Shown: positions 45,687 through 57,200 of the stretch, piece after piece | Position numbering within the stretch: the stretch's first letter is position 1 | Layout of the letters: every line of letters begins with the position of its first letter | Source: Astropecten irregularis | Lineage: Eukaryota > Echinodermata > Asteroidea > Paxillosida > Astropectinidae | Reading direction: 5' to 3' | DNA length: 64,000 nucleotides | NCBI GenBank assembly: GCA_963971285.1 | Contig: OZ020265.1 | Span: 3,264,270-3,328,269, forward strand | Notes under the pieces: model-generated | Database searches by the model: none | Told to the model about the DNA's origin: nothing | Seen by the model: only the letters and a program-made list of their open reading frames with translations | Position numbers and translations under genes: made by a program

Positions 45687-46254
45687 AAATGATAATTGAA
45701 TTTTGTTTCTTCTGAATGCTTCTTCACGACATCAGGAACACCAGGGTGAGTCATTATGCCACATATCGCTAAATAATAGTCATTTTAGGGGTGGGGAATT
45801 ATCAACAGATGATATCCATATTGATTGACCTGTAGCCCTATATACGACAACAACGTCAGGAGTAATATTGGGCTACAGTTACTGCAGCTAGGGTACGACT
45901 TGACCCATTTCGTATAAAACAGACTGTTTATTATAATTAGGCCTATAGCTCCATGGTTCAATACATTAATAGGCCTACATGTGCATAATCGAAGCCCAAA
46001 TCCGCCCAAAATCCGACACACCTTTGTTAAATTCTGCGCTGTGCGTGCACATGCGCTGCGCTTCAGTCGTGCAATGATTGCAAGCGTCATCAAGATGCGC
46101 TACCGGTAGTCGGTACCCTTAGCGCATACTTGTGCGTTGCATATAGAGTAGCCTAACGTTAGGCCTACACTCTTCGAAAAGCATTCCACTCAAAGTTTTC
46201 TTGTTCCACAGACACACACTCGAATTCAAAATGACTGCGCCTGGGTAAAAAATT

Positions 46255-46400
46255 AATAAATTAATGTCAAAGAAGTACAGATTCATGGGAGAAAATATGA
46301 AGGAAGATACAGTCACAGTTCATCTGTAAAAATTTCAGTCCCATTTGGCATACGATGCCCACTTTTTGAGAAAATTGTGAAAATCGGCCACAGTATTTCT
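46255..46400. mobile_element. Family A MITE, internal fragment
   Basis: 'gtcaaagaagtacagattca', 'gaagatacagtcacag', 'atctgtaaaaatttcagtcc' and 'gcccactttttgagaaaatt' match the family order. Confidence 0.55.
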
Positions 46401-46686
46401 TGAGTGTTTTCTCTTTTATTTTTGATCTTTTACATACAAAAAGTATTTGGCTGTATCTCACCAAGGGAGACGTCATCACGATGTCTCCAATTTATCAGTC
46501 GATGCAGTTGCAAAGACGTCTGCAACACAAAAATGGTTTGCACTCTCACCAAGAAAGACATCTCAGAGACTTCTTCCTGCCTATTTCATGCACCTGACTT
46601 GGATCAGGAGGGATATCAGCACGTGTTCAGTCATCTGGTTTCTAAAGTGCGTAAAACAGCGTCAAGTAGAGTGGCAGGGACGTCTC

Positions 46687-47600
46687 TGAAACATCTCATC
46701 AGTCTTTCTGGTCTGCAGCAGGTCTCTGCGATGTCTCTGAGATGTTTCATCAGTCCCTCTGGTCTGCAGCAGGTCTCCACGATGTCTCTGAGATGTCTCA
46801 TCAGTCCCTCTGGTCTGCAGCAGGTCTCCACGATGTCTCTGAGATGTCTCATCAGTCTTTCTGGTCTGCAGCAGGTCTCCACGATGTCTCTGAGATGTCT
46901 CATCAGTCCCTCTGGTCTGCAGCAGGTCTCCACGATGTCTCTGAGATGTCTCATCAGTCCCTCTGGTCTGCAGCAGGTCTCCACGATGTCTCTGAGATGT
47001 CTCATCAGTCTTTCTGGTCTGCAGCAGGTCTCAGCGATGTCTCTGAAACGTCTCATCAGTCTTTCTGGTCTCCAGCAGGTCTCCGCGATGTCTCTGAAAC
47101 GTCTCATCAGTCTTTCTGGTCTGCAGCAGGTCTCCGCAATGTCTCTGAGACGTCTCATCAGTCTTTCTGGTCTCCAGCAAGTCTCCGCGATGTCTCTGAA
47201 ACGTCTCATCAGTCTTTCTGGTCTCCAGCAGGTCTCCGCGATGTCTCTGAAACGTCTCATCAGTCTTTCTGGTCTGCAGCAGGTCTCCGCAATGTCTCTG
47301 AGACGTCTCATCAGTCTTTCTGGTCTCCAGCAGGTCTCGGCGATGTCTCTGAAACGTCTCATCAGTCTTTCTGGTCTGCAGCAGGTCTCCGCGATGTCTC
47401 TGAGACGTCTCATCAGTCCCTCTGGTCTGCAGCAGGTCTCAGCGATGTCTCTGAGACGTCTCATCAGTCTTTTTGGTATTCAGCAGGTCTCCGCGACGTC
47501 TCTGAGACGTTATCAGTCTTTCTGGTCTGCAGCTGGTCTCCGCGATGTCTCTGAGACGTCTCAGCAGTCTCTCTGGTCTGCAGCAGGTCTCCATGACGAT
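46687..47600. repeat. 51-bp satellite, about 18 units
   Basis: The unit of 51 bp contains 'ctctggtctgcagcaggtct' and a palindrome 'tgagacgtctca' or variant 'tgagatgtctca'. Units 1-6 carry the 'agatgtctc' form and later ones 'agacgtctc' or 'aaacgtctc'. Because 51 is a multiple of three and the unit lacks stops in several frames, open frames of 419 and 270 codons (+) and 277 codons (-) run through it, the longest repeating LISLSGLQQVSAMSLRR. These are consequences of the repeat rather than evidence of a gene. A deletion near 47510 shifts the frame. Confidence 0.9.
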
Positions 47601-47625
47601 TCATGCGTCTCCGAGCAATTACTGA

Positions 47626-47700
47626 TTGTCTTGAAAAGTCCATTTTGCTGCCATTACAAATGAGTGACAGTTGTTGTCATCTTAGTGGTGATCTGTGTGT
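47626..47700. mobile_element. Family I MITE, half copy
   Basis: 'gtcttgaaaagtccattttg' and 'ctgccattacaaatgagtga' match one half of 20663-20846; the other half is absent. It directly follows the 51-bp satellite. Confidence 0.6.
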
Positions 47701-47871
47701 GTTTGGTGGATTTTCATGCCCAAATCGTTCATGAGGATTAATACAGAACACTGGTAACTGGATCTACACACTGCAATATGCATGGTTAATTGTGGGATTT
47801 TGGCTGGTTTTGGCAAAGGGTCACCCTCTGATCTGATCTATCTATCCAACTGTTAAACCACACCTTTGCAA

Positions 47872-48118
47872 CCTGGGGCCAATTTCACGGCGCTGCTTAG
47901 CACAAAAATTTGCTAAGCATGACTTTTCAGTCTTAATATAAACAGGGTTAACAACCAAAATATCCATGTGTTGTGTATCGCTTGTGATTGTTCTTTGGCT
48001 GTTGTTGACTGATCATAAACATCAAATGAAATTTGTAACTGTGGTTTGTTTTATTGGGCGAGACATTTTTGTGCTAAGCAAATTTGTGTGCTTAGCAGCG
48101 CCGTGAAATTGGCCCCTG
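47872..48118. mobile_element. Family D MITE with GATTTCAC-type ends
   Basis: 247 bp. Ends 'cctggggccaatttcacgg' and 'ccgtgaaattggcccctg' extend inward through 'cgctgcttagcacaaa' and mirror. It shares the terminal box with families B and C but its interior is different. It lies just upstream of TADA3 coding exon 1. Confidence 0.85.
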
Positions 48119-48208
48119 CTGTTGAAAAAATATAATGTTTCCTATGTTAATGTTTAGAATATCTTTATGTATTGTAAATTTTCAGCTCATTTCACACAAT
48201 CAGCAATC

Positions 48209-51200
48209 ATGAAGATGACCGAAGTGAAAGATTGCCCTTTGCAGTTCCAAGAGTTCATCCCAGTTGACCATGAGAAATCCTGCCCTAGATATACCACAGG
48301 TACGTCATTCAATCCTGCCCTATGTATACCACAGGTATGTCATTCAATCCTGCCCTAGATATACCACAGGTATGTCATTCAATCCTGCCCTAGGTATACC
48401 ACAGGTATGTCATTCAATCCTGCCCTAGATATACCACAGGTATGTCATTCAATCCTGCCCTAGGTATACCACAGGTATGTCATTCAATCCTGCCATAGGT
48501 ATACCACAGGTATGTCATTCAATCCTGCCCTAGATATACCACAGGTATGTCATTCAATCCTGCCATAGGTATACCACAGGTATGTCATTCAATCCTGCCT
48601 TAGATATACCACAGGTATGTCATTCAATCCTGCCATAGGTAAACCACAGGTATGTCATTCAATCCTGCCCTAGATATACCACAGGTATGTCATTCAATCC
48701 TGCCCTAGGTATACCACAGGTATGTCATTCAATCCTGCCATAGATATACCACAGGTATATCATTCAATCCTGCCATAGGTATACCACAGGTATGTCATTC
48801 AATCCTGCCCTAGATATACCACAGGTATGTCATTCAATCCTGCCCTAGATATACCACAGGTATGTCATTCAATCCTGCACTAGATATACCACAGGTATGT
48901 CATTCAATCCCTGCCCTAGATATACCACAGGTATGTCATTCAATCCTGCCCTAGATATACCACAGGTATGTCATTCAATCCTGCCCTAGATATACCACAG
49001 GTATGTCATTCAATCCTGCCCTAGGTATACCACAGGTATGTCATTCAATCCTGCCATAGGTAAACCACAGGTATGTCATTCAATCCTGCCCTAGATATAC
49101 CACAGGTATGTCATTCAATCCTGCCATAGATATACCACAGGTATGTAATTCAATCCTGCCCTAGATATACCACAGGTATGTCATTCAATCCTGCCCTAGA
49201 TATACCACAGGTATGTCATTCAATCCTGCCCTAGATATACCACAGGTATGTCATTCAATCCTGCCCTAGGTATACCCACAGGTATGTCATTCAATCCTGC
49301 CCTAGATATACCACAGGTACGTCATTCAATCCTGCCCTAGATATACCACAGGTACGTCATTCAATCCTGCCCTAGATATACCACAGGTATGTCATTCAAT
49401 CCTGCCCTAGATATACCACAGGTACGTCATTCAATCCTGCCCTAGGTATACCACAGGTACGTCATTCAATCCTGCCATAGGTAAACCACAGGTAAACCAC
49501 AGGTATGTCATTCAATCCTGCCCTAGATATACCACAGGTATGTCATTCAATCCTGCCATAGGTATACCACAGGTACGTCATTCAATCCTGCCCTAGATAT
49601 ACCACAGGTATGTCATTCAATCCTGCCCTAGATATACCACAGGTACGTCATTCAATCCTGCCCTAGATATACCACAGGTATGTCATTCAATCCTGCCCTA
49701 GGTATACCACAGGTATGTCATTCAATCCTGCCCTAGATATACCACAGGTATGTCATTCAATCCTGCCCTAGATATACCACAGGTATGTCATTCAATCCTG
49801 CCCTAGGTATACCACAGGTATGTCATTCAATCCTGCCCTAGATATACCACAGGTATGTCATTCAATCCTGCCCTAGGTATACCACAGGTATGTCATTCAA
49901 TCCTGCCCTAGGTATACCACAGGTATGTCATTCAATCCTGCCCTAGATATACCACAGGTATGTCATTCAATCCTGCCCTAGATATACCACAGGTATGTCA
50001 TTCAATCCTGCCCTAGATATACCACAGGTATGTCATTCAATCCTGCCCTAGATATACCACAGGTATGTCATTCAATCCTGCCCTAGATATACCACAGGTA
50101 TGTCATTCAATCCTGCCCTAGATATACCACAGGTATGTCATTCAATCCTGCCCTAGATATACCACAGGTATGTCATTCAATCCTGCCATAGATATACCAC
50201 AGGGTATGTATGTAGCACAAACCGTGCAAAGCCTAGATGTTTATTCTAAGCAATCTTTCCATTATCCATTACTTGATGATTGCTGAGAACACATTCAATT
50301 TGCAAGGCCTCTCGTAAAGATATGTAAAACCTGCAGCAATTGCCAAAGGGCATTTCCTATCATCACAAAATGTTGGTCATTAAGGTAAATTATGCGAATT
50401 AGGCTTGCCCTTCATCGACGTAGATGAGCACTACATACTCAATGCTTTTGAGTGCACATGAACAAAAATCATGCCCTGGCTCAGGTGGGATTCGATCCCA
50501 AGCCTAATTTGCATAAATCTATCTCCCTGACAAAAATCATTAATATTGATGATGAATTGGGATACCCCCGCAATAAGGCCTGGGCGATTAACTCGATTAA
50601 TCGATTAATCGCGATTACATTCCTGTGTCGATTACTCGATTAGTAAATTCTGAACTACTCGATTAATCGTGCCAGCGCGATTAGTACCTTCGAGTTGCGA
50701 TTAATTCCACGAGTTACTACTATTCTCAGTCGATCAATAGCCATGCCGTGTGTGTTGCATGGAGCAGCTGCAATAGACTTGATGACAAGTCGTTAGACAT
50801 TCGTGTTTTGTCCATCCGTCCGTCAATATCATGCATCGTTCGTATAGTGAGGCAACGTCATCTTGATTCAATAGGGGTCGAGGGTGTATATGTACCGCGG
50901 TCGCGTCCCCGCATGGTGGACATTATGCAGGATGTACACAGTGTAATGTGAACACGGACACCATACCCCTGGTGTAGCTATAAAATTACCGACTTGATAT
51001 TAAATCTGCTGCTGCACGTGCACCGGATGCCCGCCCAATTGTGACAGCACCATGACAACATTTTGAGATTACACTGTAATTGGCCAGTAGTCCTTCGAAT
51101 AATACTGCCTTATATGGTCAACGTGGATGAGGCATGAATGGGGGCTATACCATTTCGCTGTTTATTGAGGTACATTTAGTTATGTTGCATTTCCAATAAA

Positions 51201-54200
51201 TACTATTTATCTCACTTAGTAATAAAACGAAAGGTTGTCGGGACTTGTCGCACACATGAGTTATTGGATACATACAGTTTACGTGTCGGGGTGAATTTTA
51301 ATTCAAGCTTGACAGTTGACAACGAAGTTTTTCTCAACTTCTTAGGCACACGTGTTTACAATGGATTCGGCTACCATGGCCGGCCAGCGAGGCTTGGCGC
51401 ATGGCGTGATGGCATTCAACTACTCAAGTACAGACGCTACTCGATTATACGATTACTGTACTGGCATGGACTACTACTGTATCGTATCGTATGATAATCG
51501 TGAAGTGAACATGTGGAGTAATCGTGAAATGTAAAATAATCGCGATGTGTTTAGTAATCGTGAGCTGTGTAATAATCGTGTTCACTGTTCAGCCTACTAT
51601 CGTTGACTTGTACATGCATGTATGGGACTACGTCTGTGTGTACGTACGTGAGGCAGTAACTGCATGCCTTGTCGGCCAACACTTCGCGAAACTACTCTAC
51701 TTTACTGAAGGAAGTAATTATGGACGATATTAGCTGCACGAATTTTGCATTATCACTTATCAGAACAAAATGGCATTGCTCAATGCCTCGGAAATCGGAA
51801 CTGATCGCTGTTGAAACTTGTAAGAATCAATGCATTACGCTAGTGCAGTTTACTGCAGTGCCGCTATGATGAAAACAAGGTACATGCTGCTTGTATAGTC
51901 ACTTCCGGGTAATCGCGATTAATCGATTAATCGCGATTATTTCCTCCGCGATTAATCGATTAGTGAAAAGCACTAATCGCCCAGGCCTACCCGCAATATT
52001 GGATTCGATTCACCCCACTGACCCCAGCTAGCTCGGTGTCCTAGTTGTATGGCATCTTCACTAGTAAGCAGGAGGTCATGGGTTTGAATCCTACCTGAGC
52101 CAGCGCATGATTTTTGTTTTGCGCACTCAACAAGCACTGAGTATGTAATGCTCACCTACGTCGATGAAGCCCAATGATGCATCATCAAGTAAGGATTTTG
52201 AATTTGTTTTAGCATTGCACATATTACATGCATATATTTCAATGCATATCCATTTTGCAGCATTGCTAATTAAGTGTAACTTTGACCTGACTATGCATTT
52301 TACAGTTCTACAACGTGAAGAGGAAGAAGGAATTGTATTGGATGAACTAGATACATTACAGCTGGAGCTGGAGACACTACTAGCTGCTGTATCTAAACGC
52401 ATGCTACACCTAGAAACAGAGAATAAAACCTTGATTGATTGGCTGGAGAGGAGAGATAAGAAAGGAGCAACTACACCAACACCAGCTAGTGGCAAAGGCA
52501 AACCAGTAAGATACTAGTAATCAGTCACCATACATTCATGTTGGATGTCCCTTACATACTGACATTAAGCATTGAACATTTATATAACATGTACAGGCCA
52601 GCAATGCTTGTTATAAGGACATTGGTATAGTTGTGGTTTATTGCAAGACGTTGGCTATTTATATAACTTAACTTGACTGAATGTGTCATTGAAAAATGAA
52701 CAAAGAAAAATCACAAAGGCATTGCACCGATGCCCATAGGTGTCCTAAGCCTAATGCATACTTGCATAACAGGATGCTATTTACATGTATAATGATTATA
52801 CCACAAGATTATGGCATAGAAATACTACATTTGGAAGATTCAAGAATGTTCTTACCCAAGCTGCTTAACTGGTAAGGGTTAGTTCAACATACATGCAAAG
52901 TATTGGATAGTACAAGCAATGACATATATGTGAATATATGTTGTAGGTACGTGTCATCCCATTAACTGTTTGAATTAAAGTGTCTTTCCATATGCACGTT
53001 TGTTTTTTTCATCCGCTGCGTATACGTTGCGTGTGCGCCATGTTGCAAAAAATCTGCTCATTATAAAGATGCACATGGCCCTTACCAACGGACATGCAAG
53101 TATGGAATAAGTCGCGTTCTTCTATATAGTGACGCACACACAACGTATACGCAGTGGATAAAAAAACAGCTATATGAAAAGGTGCCTTAAGTCTTCAAGA
53201 TCAGTGAGAATGTGTTGTCAATCTTGAGGTGTTTTATTTTTGCAGCAAAAGGATGAAGCATCCACTCCATCTGGGAAGAGAAGTCGTGTTGAGGAGAAAC
53301 CTGAGAAACCAGACAAACCTCCCAAGAAGATGAAAGAATCAGGAGGCAAGCAAGGACCAATGACAACTACAACAAGCACAGCATCAGCAGGAACATCTGG
53401 AAGACCTAAGGCCAAGAGTATGCATGTAAGTGCCACTAATAAGGGCAAAAGGAGGGATTTTTCACAGGGATTGATTTGCGAAATCCAAAATTTGGAGTAG
53501 ATTTTCTCTGAACGTCTCGCAACAATAGAGTCATAAAGCATTCTTGCACAGTTTGTGTAAAGTTCTCACAGCAAATGTGTGAATGTTGTGTGTATCATGG
53601 CTAACTATGCCCAATCAACATACACGAAGAACACACAACTTAAGAACAGAATTCATTTCCAAATTTTACTCTTAATATTCAAGGCACTTCATGGCTTATG
53701 CCCCTTTACTCTGAAGAACATGCTGTAACTCTGCAATGTACTAGTAAGATCAAGCCTGGGGTTTAAATAATGTAGGTTTGCGGTGACACCATGTAATCTC
53801 TTCTGTGAGAGTGTGTGGTTCTGAGAAGAGCTGATGGTTTGACACTCAACTTTCCAAACAGTGTGCTTTGTTCATCTTCAGGAGGGTGACAAACAGAGCA
53901 CACTGTTTGGAACATCAAGTGTTAAACCATCGGTTCTTCTCAGAACCCCAAACTTACAGAAGAGATTACATGGCGTTACTGCAAACTAACCTTATTTAGT
54001 ACTTCCACCATACATACCTTTAAGTCTTTAAATCCTGAGGTTTACCAGCGACACTTGTGTCACTCTTCAGACTCTACTAGTCAGCTTTGAGGACAGAGTG
54101 CTTACAAGCATTGCCCCTCATGTATGATACATGTACTTACTCCCTGATTGCATGTATATCAGACAAGAACACGATATTACACACTTTCAACGGCAGATCA

Positions 54201-57200
54201 ATATGTTCATTTTGTCTTTGGCCTTTTCATGACAAACACAAAATTGAGATTTTCCATCATATTTAATACTCGAACCGGCACCTTAAAAATAACTACAGAT
54301 AGAAATGCTTTATTATTTATTATATCATGCCTGCATAAATCCCAATCATCTGATTGGTAGATCTTGATCACATGTCACCAGATTATCCGTACTAACGATG
54401 TGTACTTACATGGCACTAATATTCTAAGTTTAGGTTGCGCTCACATTATTGTGCACATGCGCGACTCAAATCTGTAACATGGCACAGGTTGATAAAAAGC
54501 GAATAAATTGGCTGCCGTAACAAAAAATAGAACTTTGAAGGACCAGATTATTACAAGTCAACCAATCAGATGACAATGATTTATGTGGGCATGATATAAA
54601 ACAAATGATGAATGTCTCACATTCATAGAATAGTAAATTTCACCTCGTGAAATGGAACAGTCCATCTGTCACCGAATGAAATTATTTTTACCGTTCTACG
54701 AATGAGAAACATTCATTAGGCCAGACACAAAATATTTTTTGTTTCCGGTTACCCGACCGACCGTAAAAAAACCTGCCGACTTAAAAAAAAATTTTATGGC
54801 ATAAAATTTATTTTCTATAAATATACGGAAATCCATTGATAAGAAATACATTTTGCTCATCTATTTTCCTAAAAGGCCAAGCTATGTCAATTTTTAATGT
54901 TGCAATATTTTGCGGGATATTTTGTGAGCAGACGACGACGTCAAAAAATAAAACTTTAATATCAATGTACATTGAACCGCAAACATCTTCCAGAGCGTGA
55001 AATTAGACCAAAAAAGTGCTCGGACTAAACACAATCAATTTTGTTCTGCCATTACCAGCTTTTGATCTGCCATGTTGTAACATTCAAGTGTAATTTAATT
55101 TGTGCAGTCTCCCTACAGTGTCTCTGGTCAGAAAAACCATGCAACAAGTTTCCCACAAGTTTTCAACATTAAAGTTGGTAAACTCACCATGGCCGGGAGT
55201 GAAAACTTCACATACATTATGTGAACGAGATGGACGTGGGTTTCTATCAGTCACATGTATTGAGAATTTCGTAAATATGTCATTGCATGTATGCAATGTA
55301 CCGCATGTGAAGAGTGCCTTGCATTGTCAAATTCTCCCCAAGTGTAAAATCCCGACATCGAACACGTGCGAAAACATGGTTGTACCGACTGAGTGTTACA
55401 CCGATCGATCATGGAGGAAGGAATGCACCGATGTCCGCTAGTATTAAAATTTAGTTGCGAGATCCCTGTAAAATATTCCTTCCGAAATTCCGAAGTACCA
55501 AAAATTGCGTTTTCCTGATCATCTAAATCTTACTTGAATTTCAATCAGTCATTTTTGTCATATTGGCTAAGTAGAAACATTGTGAAATCCTTCAGAAATC
55601 AACGGTCGCACTGTGAGTATTTCTTCCATTCCTTCCTCCATGGTAAGACGTACATAGTACATTAGATGTAAACAATCATCGCACACGCCATGCCATTGAA
55701 TTTCCCATGCATGAAACTGGTACTCCGCGCAAAGTGCACCAGCGCAGCGAAAGTCTCAACCACGTGCGTCGGCAGGAAGCTTTCTGTACATGTACATATC
55801 ATGTACATCAACATGTGTACAGTACACAACGTGCGTACGATATGTGTATGTGGCATGCACGGTGAAGTAGCGCTTGGACGGACCGTGGACCGACCACGTC
55901 CATAGGTACGTACGGTCGTACGCGGTACAAAATTGCGGGGTGGTGGTACGCGTACGACAGACCCGGCTTTTGACATCACTAACGTTAGTTTTCGCTACAG
56001 AAACTAGCACCATAGATTGAATAAAATAAACGTGATTTTTATTAAGATTTGAAAAAGAAAGTTAAGAAAAAGTATTTCTTATGTGTTTTATTGTTTCATC
56101 GGAACCCTTTACACCTGTTTGGCATGGTAAAATTAGGTTACAATTTTAGTATACGGAAATAAAACTTTTTCATAAAATAAAATTTTTTTCCTACCTACCG
56201 ACCCTCTTTTTTTTCACCATGTAACCGGAAACAAAAATATAATTGTGTCTGGCCTTATTTGTATATTAATATTATTTTTTAGTCATTGAAAAGTGAACAA
56301 AGAAAATTGACTGGAGCGGGATTCGAACCGGCGACCTCCTGAACACCGTACTGGCGCTCTTACCAACTGAGCTATCCAGCCCTATGTTGGTGGTGTCCCT
56401 AATAGTCAGTTATGTTCACCTTTCAATGACTTAAAATCAGTTTCCCCTGTGGTAATTTGATGATGATTATTATTTTTTGTATAATTTGTTTGCAGCAAAA
56501 ACTACAAGAGTATGAGTTTACAGACGATCCATTAGCCGAGCCTGTTGCACCTCGTGTGCCTCGTAATGATGCACCAGATAGGTTTTGGGCATCAGTAGAA
56601 CCATACTGTGCTGATATTACCAGTGAAGATATCAAAGTATTAGATGAAATACTCAAGACATCTGATGATGATATGGATTATTTCAAGATTCCACCTTTGG
56701 GTAAACATTATGCACTCAGATGGGCACAGGAAGATCTACTGGAAGAGCAAAAAGAAGGTGAGTCATTACTTACTATATAGCTGCATTCAGACTGGACTTA
56801 AAGGTAGTATCATACTTTGCTTTTTGTCCAAGAAATGCAGATTCATGGGCAAAAATATCAAGAAAGATACAATAACAGTCATCTGTGAAATTCCCAGTCC
56901 CTTGTGCCCACTTTTTGAGAAAACTTAAATATGCTGATGGTATTTTCAAATCTGTTCACATGCAGGAGTTTTTATCTCTGTGATCAAAACTGTCATTCAT
57001 CTTAGATTTTACACTTTATTGGATAAATACAGCATTTCAGGCAGAAAATATTTAATGGTGTGTTTCTACCATCACCATCTATATATCCTGTAAGTTTTAA
57101 GTAAATCTTTAAAGATTTCTGTTTTTGTATACTACCAAAGTATGATACTACTTTTAGATAAAACTGAGACGATGTTTACATTTCAAATGGATAAATTGGA

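Larger units (their letters stand above)
43629..45894. mobile_element. Nested inverted-repeat element (~2.27 kb)
   Basis: The outer ends are inverted for about 47 bp: 'ctagctgcagtaactgtagc' on the left and 'gctacagttactgcagctag' on the right, including 'actcctgacgttgttgtcg' and its mirror. Inside, a second inverted pair (44680-44813 and 45703-45850, about 130 bp) brackets copy 2 of the 555-bp duplication and a small MITE. No transposase motif was recognised. It sits within a 16-bp repeat array. Confidence 0.65.

Noticed and set aside
46404-47663. 419-codon ORF (+) and 277-codon ORF (-) over the 51-bp satellite
   Set aside because: The unit length is a multiple of three and free of stops in several frames, so long ORFs appear automatically on both strands. 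No family resemblance.
48278-50203. CRISPR array
   Set aside because: Units are directly adjacent 35-bp copies without unique spacers and derive from a host exon/intron border; the genome is animal.
55100-56013. Coding gene inside the Harbinger-like element
   Set aside because: Frames of 71-113 codons overlap on both strands with no DDE or Myb-like motif and no splice structure.
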